The translations under genes were made by a program, and so were the position numbers. 64,000 nucleotides of DNA from RHLJ01 sp965247355. GTDB taxonomy: Bacteria; Bacteroidota; Rhodothermia; Balneolales; Balneolaceae. How positions within the stretch are numbered: the first letter of the stretch is position 1; each line of letters begins with the position of its first letter. The notes under the pieces are model-generated. The model did no database searches, was not told where the DNA came from, and worked only from the letters and a program-made list of their open reading frames with translations. Positions 51,201-59,357 of the stretch are shown in pieces. The stretch is taken from the NCBI GenBank assembly GCA_965247355.1, contig OZ252011.1, forward strand, positions 1,364,001 through 1,428,000, written 5' to 3'.

Positions 51201-52492
51201 CCCTCTTCCAGTAACTCGAAGATAGCATCTACATATTCCTGAGAACCTGCTTCAAAATCATCGTTTGTAGCATTACTATCGGTAGGCCTTAGCTCATCCA
51301 GTCTGGTATCGTCAAAACGATCAAAATCATTTCCGGGAGGTCCTGTTGGATTTGTATTCACCCCTAAATCCAAAAGAGCAATTGCCTGAACAGTTCGGTC
51401 GCCAGGAATCTGTTCTGCCTTTCTTACATACACATATAATTCCGAAACCTGATAAGGTTGTATAATATTTTGGGGATCGGCCAAAGCTTGCTCAAACTCA
51501 TTCCTGTTGTAGAAGTCAAGGAAAAAATGCCTCCCGTCTTCATAATCAGCGGGTGACAAATCAATTTCGGTTTCCTGAGATCCACCGGTAATTCTTTGCG
51601 AATTACTTTTTCCTTCTTGCTGAGAGACTACAGAGGTAACTTTAAGGGGACCTAATTCTGAAACTGCCTTTATCCCAAATAAAGATTTACCACCACTAAC
51701 CAATGAGTTCCCGGTTTCCATCGAAACGTTACCCATTTCTATACTTTTTATGATCTCATCTTCGTATCCACGGTACACAATACTTAGCCGGTTTTCAAAA
51801 TCGAATTGACGTTCAGTGTCCCAATCGGTTGCAATAGTTAACTTATCTCCAATGGTTCCCTGAATATTAAGCTGCAAATTCTGATTAAAAGTAGGATCAA
51901 CCTGAGTTCTTAAATCCGGTGGAAGTGTCCCATCGTCCAGTTTCTGAACTGAAGCTCCTACATTCATATTCGCGGAACCATTTACTCTTAGATTTACTTC
52001 ATTTGTGCCGAAAATAGTTGTGAATGCAGAGTTTTCTCCTCCCGGTACACTTATTTTGAAATCCAGTAATCCACGACCTTCTGATTGCTGGGCCTTGGAT
52101 TCTTCCACTAAAAGAAGACGTATACTTTCTTTTTGTTGCTCTTTACTAAGCTGAACATATTCGTCAAAATTAATGACTGTAGGGAAATAATAGTCGCGCC
52201 CAAACACCGTCTTGCTTATTCGAAATGTCGATAGAGTATCCCAACTAACCGATGTATTTTGAAATGTGGGAGCCGGACCATACAATCTGCTCTTTCGGGT
52301 TCCCTGAAGAGTGCTTAGCTTTGATGTAGGCGTGTTGAAATAGAATTTTATGCCTTCCAACAAACTATCAGGTGTTGCTTCGATCTCTGTTGAGTCAGAA
52401 TTCACCTGTGCCTGAACAATACAGATTCCAACCATAACATTACAAAGCAACGTCAACAGAAGTAAAGTAAATAGCTTATAAAATATGCTCAC
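45203..52492 (-). CDS. sprA: SprA, type IX secretion outer-membrane translocon protein
   Basis: 2429 residues, normal for SprA. Signal peptide ('FYKLFTLLLLTLLCNVMVG'), then alternating Gly/Asn-rich beta segments to the end ('YTYSRIESNNLPTRTNHDIRFNVRIAI', in parts). In Flavobacterium SprA is a 36-stranded outer-membrane barrel through which type IX cargo leaves, and it is needed for gliding. Typical passages are 'ARGEDPAELYNDPTILQRLGGENVV', 'LNAEFWLNELRVSGFDNEFGWAAN' (in parts). Start codon GTG at 52492. Divergent from the LptF-like gene. Confidence 0.95.
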   Translation of the reverse strand: MSIFYKLFTLLLLTLLCNVMVGICIVQAQVNSDSTEIEATPDSLLEGIKFYFNTPTSKLSTLQGTRKSRLYGPAPTFQNTSVSWDTLSTFRISKTVFGRDYYFPTVINFDEYVQLSKEQQKESIRLLLVEESKAQQSEGRGLLDFKISVPGGENSAFTTIFGTNEVNLRVNGSANMNVGASVQKLDDGTLPPDLRTQVDPTFNQNLQLNIQGTIGDKLTIATDWDTERQFDFENRLSIVYRGYEDEIIKSIEMGNVSMETGNSLVSGGKSLFGIKAVSELGPLKVTSVVSQQEGKSNSQRITGGSQETEIDLSPADYEDGRHFFLDFYNRNEFEQALADPQNIIQPYQVSELYVYVRKAEQIPGDRTVQAIALLDLGVNTNPTGPPGNDFDRFDDTRLDELRPTDSNATNDDFEAGSQEYVDAIFELLEEGVDYTFNRALGFISMRSYINSGDAIAVSYVYTNPATGAPIQVGELNTTEGNRMYLKLLRPGGMTTQDRAWPLTMRNIYSLGVSGITPEGFELQISDTRGNQPVFTLPERNQDLLEDLGLDRVDSEGAIGSDNIVDFTGVTLDAGSGRLMFPYLEPFGDRITELLNDANVPDSVISTYAFTELYDLKQSDARENSKNRNYGITGISSGGVSGSFTLGFGLVEGSVKVFANNVELSEGVDYEVDYSFGSLTILNDKYLASGQEIEVEYENNQFSIIGQKNFTGVRAEYTVNEDIRFGSTFFRLKEQPLSDKIRIGNEPINNTVLGLDGSASFDTPWLTRFIDRIPLLQTKTASNFTLTGEFAQIRPGVAQTNAVQEAIDNGELFRDEENGLVFIDDFEGAEYSISFVNPTRWNLAAAPGAIPGYDSDISYFQDPENSPPQTSISDRKARSDLRSQFSWYSIPRNIESIRNAIVTEESRPIFVDEVFKGREIINASDANLTPLDVYYNPNQRGPYNYNRDLRNILENEPERTWGGMTAVIPPGQEDLVQNNIEFLEFWVQPVLPGGQDPAGQELFYDGKIYLDLGIISEDIVPNVRLNTEDGLSTVLNNLTEDDPEGDPRSYIPPSPPVPLGQFSNSNRQLEDVGLDGAPNPGTQGAEGRDEGTLFQSFIESIRDSYGEGSEMLEQVEADPSNDDYVYYGESKVRELNLNERFFRMLGYHDGNTPESSSSSDKTAITLKPDTEGLVSSSSIQQSNSYYQYEIDFNPADEQQLQIGSEGSYIVDKVSSISPVTNKEVSWYLVRVPISDFKRKFGEVESFQNISYMRMWMSGYERPFTLRFATFEFIGSQWRKVAELTESPNTLDNFEVSTINIEENASREPFPYRQPDGSIRALNRGAQVQALENEQSLVLSVENLGPQEIHMVKRVYPGKLNLLNYSNVRMFVHGEGYTNTGDAELVVRFGNDLENNFYEYRQPVTPSQPRDFEYNITDKGRLEEEAQEIWRYDENSMNIIISAFNVLKQERDARGEDPAELYNDPTILQRLGGENVVTGAVLAIKGNPSLDRVSEIGLGIKNPFEVGGESQGTANLNAEFWLNELRVSGFDNEFGWAANAKSSVKLADFATVNANLTRRTNGFGGLDSRLGDRSVSDQIGYGLSTTVNLHKLVPDRFGWNFPVNISTRRNTQTPKFLPDQGDIRLSDFKDRINSDESLTGSEKQDIIDARVNDIQTVSENFSFNMSNISKTGSKSKLAQYTVDNIRLSYVYNKGFSKDPQLIFRNKWDYKASAQYNLRLQRTKLFRPFGFTENIPIAKVLSGLRLGYLPSSISTSTTFTRRYSEDRRRNLTDPGTIQALNQQHAFTNQNNFSLNYTLTPSIPISFNTSTSFDLSSAGIQDRNITGVDSSAFNVTPTFEVLKGVVSDSLTARRSTYSERFTASWRPDLTKINGLNWLTYTASYGGGYQWNNSPRGSNLGASVANSFQLDNSLRLNTERIFNKFGIFTKIKESDKQETTERKSAREARNLEAENDIPDSLRTPKPAPDLLKDVRFLSRKVFLAIFSMKDVSTSYKRSKSGSQPGYSGESQIYYAFNNPGADNFSPPIGYRLGLTERIPREQLVGNVNGVNEVRFPANNRYSDNVSASTRISPLQNITVDLDWTLAISNNKTENIIAGIDGTYTSTTTESGNYNTSVWAFGTGYEDLLKRQLETAYSDIVDGSTVLRDSLGNNDGRSVLNRNTLQDDFRRAYLGDGRNGIGSKGFMAFPLPQWRINWTQFQRFIPFLGKKMSSATLSHSYRGSYRVDWSLNAVTGKQPSKSLGDFSVIDERGLYEPTTIRVEQRFSPLAKLNVTWQSSLKTELGYDRGNISTFAVNSNRVTETLTRGFDFGVNYVFRNVRISFLPKVKNNINMGIRGSFDSDTENSFKLDTDLNNALRDADALPTISQAIKDSRDTKRTTERIRINGTFTLGYQISRTITSNFEYTYSRIESNNLPTRTNHDIRFNVRIAITSR

Positions 52493-52595
52493 CGAAGCTG
52501 ATTAAATCTCGGTTTTTGAATGTTTTAGTAGCTGTTGTCGATAGGCAGTTTTTCTGTGATGATAGATTTAGTACAAATGAGCACCGATAATACCA

Positions 52596-52603
52596 TATAT
52601 TTG
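52596..52603 (+). promoter_or_regulatory. Candidate -7 element upstream of LptF-like gene
   Basis: TATATTTG fits the Bacteroidetes -7 consensus TAnnTTTG, 115 bases upstream of the TTG start at 52719. I do not see a matching TTTG at the -33 position, so this is weak. Confidence 0.25.
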
Positions 52604-52718
52604 AGTATGTTGAAAGTGAAATGAACCCAAATCAGTTTGGATTATTGTACACCGGGTAACTCAATAAATACGGTTTTCAACACGTAATAGTGTACAGCTA
52701 ACAGATTAATTTTCTCTA

Positions 52719-54158
52719 TTGAACTTCTGGAAGAATAAAATACAACTCGACCTACTCAAAAGGCATGTTGGACCTTTTCTTTTCTGCTTTTTCACTTTGA
52801 TGTTTTTGCTGTTGATGCAATTTCTAATTCTTCATGTGGATAAGCTGATTGGGAAAGATATTCCCATCTCTGTTATTATTGAGTTGGTACTTACCAATTT
52901 AGCATATATGGTGGTATTAGCTGCTCCAATGGCGGTATTAGTAGCCACTTTAATGGCTTTTGGGAAGTTCTCTGAATTGAATGAGCTTACCGCACTCAGG
53001 TCATCAGGAGTTAACCCTTTGTCTATCATCCGACCTGTTTTACTAGCTTCAGGCTTTATGTTCATATTTCTGGTTTGGTTCTCCAACAGCGTTCTACCAG
53101 AAGCTAATAACCAGGCACGCTCTCTTTTTATTGATATTCGCTTGAAGAAACCTGGTTTCGAACTTCAGCCCAACGTGTTTTACGATGGTATTGAAGGATA
53201 TACTTTTCTGGTAAAGCACATAGATAATGAATCAGACAGCTTATACGATATCACTCTTTTTCAAAATCCGACTAATGCCAGAAACCGAGCTTATATTAAG
53301 GCTGAACGAGGATTTTTAAGCAGTGAAGGAACACAAGGGCTTTCTTTATTTTTAGAAGATGGGGAAATGCTTAGATATCTTGAAAAAACTGCCTCCGCAT
53401 CAAAAGACAATATGGAACGGACATTATTTTCGAAATACCGCTTATCCTTCGATTTATCTGATTTGGCCTTTTCACGTTCCGATCCAAATCGAAGGAACAG
53501 AAGTGACCGGACAATGAGTATTCAGGCTATGACTGTTGTGGTAGACACCTTAGAACAGGAAATTCAGGAATACATAGAAACTTCTACCAATGCCAGCAGT
53601 TATATCACCCTATCAATGCTCAAAACTAATCCTGAAGAGGTTAATAAAAATGTATTTACTCGATTTTCTGAGAATGATTCTACCGAAGAAGTTCTTAGTA
53701 CCGATTTCTTTATTCTGGATCAAATAAAAGAAAAATCATATCGCCAACGACTGGTGGGAGTAAGTACAACACGCATGGAAGAGCATAAGTCCAAAATTGA
53801 GAACTCCATCTCAAATATGCTATGGAGGTTAAAACGTGTCAATAAATTCCTTGTTGAAATCTACAAGAAGTTCTCCATTCCATTCGCTTGCATAGTATTC
53901 GTTTTGTTAGGAGCTCCGATAGGAATTATGACCAAACGAGGTAATTTTGGATATGCCGCTATTATCAGTTCGGTAATTTTAACGGTCTATTGGATCTCCA
54001 TTATCCAAGGCGAAAAGCTGGCAGACCGCTTATTTATTACTCCCTTTTGGGGGATGTGGAGCTTCAATATTGTTTTTTCTATCATTGGAATAATTCTGAT
54101 TATTCACCTTACTACCGACCTAACACCTTCCAAACTCTGGAAAAGAAGCAGTGATTAA
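52719..54158 (+). CDS. lptF: LPS export permease, LptF/LptG family
   Basis: 479 residues, YjgP/YjgQ family. Three N-terminal helices ('FLFCFFTLMFLLLMQFLIL', 'LVLTNLAYMVVLAAPMAVLVATLMAFGKFSE' in parts, 'MFIFLVWFSNSVLPEANN'), a periplasmic jellyroll-like domain, then three C-terminal helices starting at 'FSIPFACIVFVLLGAPIGI'. Longer than usual because of a polar insert about 255-345. Start TTG at 52719. It should form the LptF2G-type inner-membrane complex with the next gene and LptB. LptF versus LptG assignment follows gene order only. Confidence 0.88.
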   Translation: MNFWKNKIQLDLLKRHVGPFLFCFFTLMFLLLMQFLILHVDKLIGKDIPISVIIELVLTNLAYMVVLAAPMAVLVATLMAFGKFSELNELTALRSSGVNPLSIIRPVLLASGFMFIFLVWFSNSVLPEANNQARSLFIDIRLKKPGFELQPNVFYDGIEGYTFLVKHIDNESDSLYDITLFQNPTNARNRAYIKAERGFLSSEGTQGLSLFLEDGEMLRYLEKTASASKDNMERTLFSKYRLSFDLSDLAFSRSDPNRRNRSDRTMSIQAMTVVVDTLEQEIQEYIETSTNASSYITLSMLKTNPEEVNKNVFTRFSENDSTEEVLSTDFFILDQIKEKSYRQRLVGVSTTRMEEHKSKIENSISNMLWRLKRVNKFLVEIYKKFSIPFACIVFVLLGAPIGIMTKRGNFGYAAIISSVILTVYWISIIQGEKLADRLFITPFWGMWSFNIVFSIIGIILIIHLTTDLTPSKLWKRSSD

Positions 54159-55233
54159 ACACTTCGATAAATACGTTTTTACCCGACTGTTGAGCATTAC
54201 TCTATTTGTGCTTTTGATCCTGATCTTCATCTTCATTATGATCGATTTCTCAGAGAATAGTGATGACTTCACCGATCGTGGGGCTACATTCGCTGAAATC
54301 TGGGGAGATTACTACCTGAATTATATACCGGAAATGATTCGTCTGGTGATTCCGGTAGCGGTATTCTCGGCCTGCCTTTTTCTAACAGGACAATTATCAG
54401 AACGACTTGAAATTACAGCTTTAAAAGCTGCCGGCGTAAGTTTATATCGTTTATTGTTCCCATATCTGGCCTTTGCAATCGTCGCAGCGGGAACAATTAG
54501 CTTGCTAGATGCTTATGTGATCCCAACCTCCAATAAAACACGAATTGCTTTCGAGGATACGTACATCAAACAGAAAAATGAACGCATTGATCGCAACGAT
54601 ATCTACCGGGAGCTTTCAGGTAATACCATTCTTCAAATAAACTATTTTGATAACGATCAAAATACAGCATACCGCGTTCGTTTATCTCATTTTGACAGCC
54701 TGACCCTTAAGAAAACTATCGTTGCCACAAATATGTCATGGAGGGAAGACACCGAAAAATGGAGGATGATTTCGGTACGTGAACGTACGTATTCTGATAC
54801 CGGATATGTTGAACAATCTTTTGCCGGAGTAGATACCACACTGGCTATTCTTCCACAGGATTTATCCCGAACCACTTCCGATGTTTATCAACTTACCTAC
54901 CCTGAAGCACGCCAATATATTGCATCCATAGAACGAAGTGGCGCCGGTGGGGTGAATATCCCCAAAGTACATTATTTCGGGAGGCTGGCGTATCCTCTTT
55001 CAATTATTGTGGTAATTATAGTCGGGTTTTCGGTAGCCGCTGTACGCCGTCGTGGAGGTAAAGGATTATATATTGCCGCTGGATTAGCCACCAGTTTCCT
55101 GTATCTGGCATTTATGAAGATCGCTGAGCCATTTGGAGCTCATGGAACTATTTCACCGGAATTGGCAGCTACACTTCCTCACGCCTTCTTTTTTCTTATT
55201 GGAATAGGATTATTAATCCAGGCCCGGAAATAA
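54151..55233 (+). CDS. lptG: LPS export permease, LptG/LptF family
   Basis: 360 residues, same family: 'YVFTRLLSITLFVLLILIFIFIMIDF' (in parts), 'ELSGNTILQINYFDNDQNTAYR' in the periplasmic domain, and a C-terminal helix bundle with 'FGRLAYPLSIIVVIIVGFSVAAVRRRGG' (in parts). GTG start at 54151 overlaps the previous stop by eight bases, with AGAAG upstream. Probable partner in the LPS/lipid transport permease. Confidence 0.9.
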   Translation: MIKHFDKYVFTRLLSITLFVLLILIFIFIMIDFSENSDDFTDRGATFAEIWGDYYLNYIPEMIRLVIPVAVFSACLFLTGQLSERLEITALKAAGVSLYRLLFPYLAFAIVAAGTISLLDAYVIPTSNKTRIAFEDTYIKQKNERIDRNDIYRELSGNTILQINYFDNDQNTAYRVRLSHFDSLTLKKTIVATNMSWREDTEKWRMISVRERTYSDTGYVEQSFAGVDTTLAILPQDLSRTTSDVYQLTYPEARQYIASIERSGAGGVNIPKVHYFGRLAYPLSIIVVIIVGFSVAAVRRRGGKGLYIAAGLATSFLYLAFMKIAEPFGAHGTISPELAATLPHAFFFLIGIGLLIQARK

Positions 55234-55551
55234 TCAGGCTTCCGGCTGGGGTCCACGGTACATAGGAATTTCCACCTTCTCTCTGGTATTGATAACTCCG
55301 TGTTCTTCTTCAAAACGCTTAACGTTATCGTTTAAAGCAGTTGCAAGTCTTTTCGCGTGATCCGGAGTTAAAATCATTCTCTTAGCCACTTTTGCCTTAG
55401 GCACTCCGGGCATTACCGCTATAAAATCCAGAATAAACTCTGAAGGTGAATGCGTGATCATCACTAAGTTTGAATACGTACCGTTTGCTTCTGTTTCCGG
55501 GAGTTCGATTTCCATCTTTCCCGGATTTCCTGTTTGATTGTTTTTTGCCAT
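55234..55551 (-). CDS. DUF3467 protein
   Basis: 105 residues with the DUF3467 core 'GTYSNLVMITHSPSEFILDFIAVMPGVPKAKVAKRMILTPDHAKRL' (in parts), a protein of unknown function widespread in Bacteroidetes. It converges with lptG (stop codons adjacent) and begins seven bases after the stop of the cysteine-synthase-like gene on the same strand. Confidence 0.9.
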   Translation of the reverse strand: MAKNNQTGNPGKMEIELPETEANGTYSNLVMITHSPSEFILDFIAVMPGVPKAKVAKRMILTPDHAKRLATALNDNVKRFEEEHGVINTREKVEIPMYRGPQPEA

Positions 55552-55558
55552 AATATCT

Positions 55559-56542
55559 TTAATCTAAAAATCCGTGTTCTTTCATCCACTCATCATTGTA
55601 CACTTTCCCAATGTACCGTGTTCCACTGTCAGGAAGAATAATCACCATCACATCATCTTCTCCAAGTGGACTCTCTTTCATATACTTAATGGCTCCTTCC
55701 ACTGCAGCTCCACACGACCAGCCTACAAACAGCCCTTCTTCTTTGGCAAGCCGACGTGTAGTAAGCGCTGAATCTTTATCACCCACCTGAAGTACTTCGT
55801 CAATATATTCGAACTCAATAGTCCCTGGAATGATATCCTCTCCAATGCCTTCTGTCATATACGGCTTAATCTCGTTCTTATCAAACTCCCCGGTTTCGAA
55901 GTACTTCTTGTACACCGAACCATAGGAATCAATCCCAATCACTTTTATATCCGGATTTTGCTCTTTCAGATATTTACCTACACCCGAGATGGTTCCTCCG
56001 GTTCCCATACCAGCTACATAATGTGTAATCTTGCCTTCAGTCTGTTCCCAGATTTCCGGTCCGGTAGTTTCATAATGCGCCTGTAAATTACTCTTATTAT
56101 CGTATTGATTTGGGTAATACGAATTTGGAGTTTCCTCACTTAACCTCTTTGCGACTGAATAGTAACTTCGGGGATCTTCTGGCTCTACATTGGTTGGACA
56201 AATAATCACTTCTGCTCCAACAGCTTTTAGAATATCTACTTTAGACTGACTTTGTTTATCGGTAGTAGTGAAAACACACTTATACCCTTTTGCAATGGCA
56301 GCTAATGCTAAGCCCATTCCCGTATTTCCTGAGGTCCCTTCAATAATGGTTCCGCCGGGAGTAATCAGTCCTGCTTTCTCAGCATCTTCGATCATTTTGA
56401 TACCAATGCGATCTTTAATACTGTTTCCGGGATTGAAGTATTCTACTTTCGCTAATACGGTTCCCGTTGTTCCGCCATTTACTTTCTGAAGTTTTACTAA
56501 GGGGGTATTCCCTGTTGCTTCAATAATTGAATTAAGGTACAT
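55559..56542 (-). CDS. PLP-dependent cysteine synthase / cystathionine beta-synthase-like enzyme
   Basis: 327 residues, fold-type II. PLP lysine in 'NPGNSIKDRIGIKMI', substrate loop 'EGTSGNTGMGLALAA', phosphate loop 'GMGTGGTISGVGKYL'. The stretch 'PTNVEPEDPRSYYSVAKRL' followed by 'NSYYPNQYDNKSNLQAHYETT' (in parts) is more CBS-like than CysK-like. So it may make cystathionine from serine and homocysteine, though O-acetylserine sulfhydrylase activity is possible. No CBS regulatory domains at the C-terminus. Operonic with the DUF3467 gene. Confidence 0.88.
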   Translation of the reverse strand: MYLNSIIEATGNTPLVKLQKVNGGTTGTVLAKVEYFNPGNSIKDRIGIKMIEDAEKAGLITPGGTIIEGTSGNTGMGLALAAIAKGYKCVFTTTDKQSQSKVDILKAVGAEVIICPTNVEPEDPRSYYSVAKRLSEETPNSYYPNQYDNKSNLQAHYETTGPEIWEQTEGKITHYVAGMGTGGTISGVGKYLKEQNPDIKVIGIDSYGSVYKKYFETGEFDKNEIKPYMTEGIGEDIIPGTIEFEYIDEVLQVGDKDSALTTRRLAKEEGLFVGWSCGAAVEGAIKYMKESPLGEDDVMVIILPDSGTRYIGKVYNDEWMKEHGFLD

Positions 56543-57073
56543 GTACTCTTTTTAATGAATTAATTTCCAGACCTCAAAACTACGAAATAAATCACCGAGG
56601 GGCATTAAGAGATTGGGGAGATTTGGGTTATGTTTAGCCTATCAGAAAACTGTACGGGCGGATAGCCATCCGCCCCGACTGGCCAAGTCATTGCGACTGC
56701 AACGAAGCAATCTGCCTGTTTCGCCCTCAACACAGGATTGCTTGGTCAATTAACTACTAATTCTAATCCTAAAACCAACTTCTTGCAATGACTTTTCTGA
56801 TTTTGTTCTTCTTTCTGGTTCCGTTGCTCTGCGCCGGGAGCTTATCCAGGCATGATGCGAAGGATTAAAACCCTTCGCTGGTGTACTTAAATAGAGCTTT
56901 ATTAAGTTATCAAACGAAGGTCTTCAGGCCTTCGCTAATCTGCTCATCTGGTTATCAAAATCTTGTTTCTTAGCTTTCTATTGAACCTTCCATTCAGGCT
57001 CAATCTGCAACCTACTTCTCTGTTTGAGGAGGAGGGTTTTATTAGTATTTCATAGCAGGGCTATGGGATGAGA
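56543..57073. other. Intergenic region with nested hairpins
   Basis: About 530 bases, no gene. A perfect hairpin GGGCGGAT-AGCC-ATCCGCCC is at 56656-56675. Then a nested inverted repeat follows (about 56683-56792): outer arms AAGTCATTGC / GCAATGACTT and inner arms GAAGCAATC / GATTGCTT, the type of palindromic unit seen in many bacterial genomes. Further on, CGAAGGTCTTCAGGCCTTCG is a short hairpin. Confidence 0.65.
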
Positions 57074-57454
57074 TTAAATTATAAACATATCATTAAGTAA
57101 GAAATTCTTATACTTGTTTTTGTAATTGATCTGTATCTCTTTTGAACAATTTCTCATTCTAGCAGCAAGCTTAATTATTTCGGTTTCTTTACTGCTTTTA
57201 ACCCTTACTATTTGACCCTCATATTCTAGTATCAAAAGATGCGATTCAAGACTTGATTTTGAAATATTTGAAATCTCTCTTTTAACGTTTTCAATTTCTG
57301 AACAAAACAATACTAAGGTCCCTGGATTCTTTTTTTGCAAAAAAACAGCGATTACAATGAACAGCAAAACACCAAGAATCAAACTCTTATTTTTCCTGAA
57401 ATCAAATTGTTCAAATGTTTCTGCTAAAAAATATTTTTTAGGTTTCCTATTCAT
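57074..57454 (-). CDS. Hypothetical single-span membrane protein, AT-rich
   Basis: 126 residues: a basic start, one hydrophobic segment (SLILGVLLFIVIAVFLQ, residues ~24-40), then a charged domain ('NVKREISNISKSSLESHLLILEYEGQIV', in parts) rich in Lys, Ile and Asn. No family recognised. Composition is markedly AT-rich compared with neighbours, like the gene at 23446-23829. Both may be acquired or fast-evolving. Confidence 0.5.
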   Translation of the reverse strand: MNRKPKKYFLAETFEQFDFRKNKSLILGVLLFIVIAVFLQKKNPGTLVLFCSEIENVKREISNISKSSLESHLLILEYEGQIVRVKSSKETEIIKLAARMRNCSKEIQINYKNKYKNFLLNDMFII

Positions 57455-57525
57455 TACTAATTAACCTCCTTCCAACTTAGTCATATTCCCTGTATCTTCA
57501 TTGCGAATCAAAAGAAACGTATTTC

Positions 57526-57801
57526 ATGTTCATAAAACAACAAAAACCAAAAGATTTCGACTGCGGCTACAATCTTGACTTAATGATTGCTGCTATCCCA
57601 CGTTTACCCGAAGGCGAAGAGCGCATCAATTACGCTAAACGTGTAGTTGGGCTTATCAAGCAAAGTCACCCGAATTGGGTAAATAAAGACGGTACCAGTC
57701 AGGCTGCATGGGATTTTCTTTATGAACTTGCCGAATTTGACCTGGATGCACTGGGCATCCACAATCCTTTCAAAACCGGGCAACAAGACGACGCCAAGTA
57801 G
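57526..57801 (+). CDS. Small DUF4290-like protein
   Basis: 91 residues, soluble and acidic at the end. The pattern 'GYNLDLMIAAIPRLPEGEERINYAKRVVGLIKQSHP' (in parts) and 'SQAAWDFLYELAEFDLDALGI' resembles a shortened DUF4290 protein ('NIQKMV...EREERNRMA...LWDHLFIISDFKLD'). That resemblance is from memory and unverified. Function unknown. It precedes the menaquinone operon by 86 bases. Confidence 0.65.
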   Translation: MFIKQQKPKDFDCGYNLDLMIAAIPRLPEGEERINYAKRVVGLIKQSHPNWVNKDGTSQAAWDFLYELAEFDLDALGIHNPFKTGQQDDAK

Positions 57802-57887
57802 TCTTCAAATCCTGTAAAAAGCACTCAAAAAACTTTATTCTTGCCAATTTTCAATTTATATTGAAAGTTAGAATACAGGAATAATTG

Positions 57888-59357
57888 ATGCCTAATAAAA
57901 CAACCAAAGAATCGGCGCTTTTTACCTCCTTTCAACAGCAAATAAGCCGTTCGAAACTAGACCAATTTTTATCTGGTATTGAAATCAACAACCCTGACAC
58001 CTCTCCAAATTATCTAGCGTTTTCAATATCAATTTCGTCTGTGGACCTGTTAGCTGTAATTGAACAGGATCGTATCAAAGACAGTTTTCAATATTATTGG
58101 GAAAAGCCGGTGAATGAGTTTGCGATGACAGCCTCCGGAGAACTGGAGCGTGTAACTGCTCATGGTGATTCCCGATTCCGTGATTCTTCTACAAAAGGGA
58201 AAGAAGTACTTAGCCGAATCCATCACCTTAAAGGTATTGAGCACCAAAATGCTGTAGTTCATTTGTTTGGTGGGTTTTCTTTTTTTGATGAAAATGATTC
58301 TAATTCATGGTCTTCATTTGATTCTTCTTCTTTCACTCTACCTGAATGGATGATTATCAAGGAAGGAAAGTGCTGTATTCTCACTTTTCTGATTCAATAC
58401 AATGATCAGTCATCTGCAATAGAAATTGAGTCTGAGATTGCAAATACACTCACTAAGTTAGATCACATTACCAAAGCAGACCAATATTCGTTAAGTCCGG
58501 TCCTGGATAAGAATTTTTCGATTAATACTCCGAATAATGACTCCAAAGAATATTTTCAGTGGATTGAGAATATCAAAAGAGCCAAAGATGCTATTGCCGA
58601 TGGACAATTTGAGAAAGTAGTTTTTGCCCGTCAGCTCAGTATAAAGCTTGATCAAAAGATAAAGGATACTCACATTCTAAACCGACTCCGGTTTCAATAT
58701 CCTGATTGCTACTCTTTTTTAATTCGTCAGGATGGTGAATCCAGTTTTATTGGATGTACCCCGGAGCGACTTGCTTCCTTTAATTCGAAATATGTACTAA
58801 CAGAAGGCTTGGCCGGGAGTACTTCCCGTGGGAAAACAGCTTCAGAGGACGCTGTATTGGAATATAATCTCCTGCACAGCCGTAAAGATCTGCATGAACA
58901 TGGAATTGTATTAGATGCCATTGAGGAAAATCTGGAACATTATTCTGACGAAGTTCAGCATCCCAAAGCACCCCAAATTAAAAAGCTATCTAACGTTCAG
59001 CACTTATATACTCCCATCACAGCCAGAATTAAAGAAGGAGTTTCCCGAACAGAAGTTTTAAAAACACTACATCCAACCCCTGCAGTGGGAGGATTTCCAA
59101 AAGATAAAGCTGTAAAGTTTATCAAGGAACATGAAGACTTCAACCGAGGTTGGTATGCCTCACCCATTGGCTGGATTAACGCGCATGGCAACGGAGAATT
59201 TATTGTAGCTATAAGAAGCGGATTAATTAAAAATGATGAGGTGCGTTTCTTTGCCGGATGTGGTATAGTTGAAGATTCTGATCCTGAAAAAGAATGGGAA
59301 GAAACTAATCTCAAATTTATACCGATGCTTACAGCACTTGAATATGCCGGAACATGA
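57888..59357 (+). CDS. menF: Isochorismate synthase
   Basis: 489 residues from ATG at 57888 behind AGGA. Chorismate-binding family: 'IADGQFEKVVFARQLSIKL', 'SFIGCTPERLASF', 'TEGLAGSTSRGKTASED', 'HPTPAVGGFPKDKAV', 'FNRGWYASPIGW' and the end 'FFAGCGIVEDSDPEKEWEETNLKF' (in parts). It converts chorismate to isochorismate, the first committed step of menaquinone synthesis. Overlaps menD by 14 bases. Confidence 0.95.
   Translation: MPNKTTKESALFTSFQQQISRSKLDQFLSGIEINNPDTSPNYLAFSISISSVDLLAVIEQDRIKDSFQYYWEKPVNEFAMTASGELERVTAHGDSRFRDSSTKGKEVLSRIHHLKGIEHQNAVVHLFGGFSFFDENDSNSWSSFDSSSFTLPEWMIIKEGKCCILTFLIQYNDQSSAIEIESEIANTLTKLDHITKADQYSLSPVLDKNFSINTPNNDSKEYFQWIENIKRAKDAIADGQFEKVVFARQLSIKLDQKIKDTHILNRLRFQYPDCYSFLIRQDGESSFIGCTPERLASFNSKYVLTEGLAGSTSRGKTASEDAVLEYNLLHSRKDLHEHGIVLDAIEENLEHYSDEVQHPKAPQIKKLSNVQHLYTPITARIKEGVSRTEVLKTLHPTPAVGGFPKDKAVKFIKEHEDFNRGWYASPIGWINAHGNGEFIVAIRSGLIKNDEVRFFAGCGIVEDSDPEKEWEETNLKFIPMLTALEYAGT

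Noticed and set aside
56683..56792. New structured RNA
   Set aside because: The GTCATTGC / GCAATGAC with AAGCAATC / GATTGCTT palindromes are, as far as I recall, a repeat type seen in many bacterial genomes, so novelty is doubtful.
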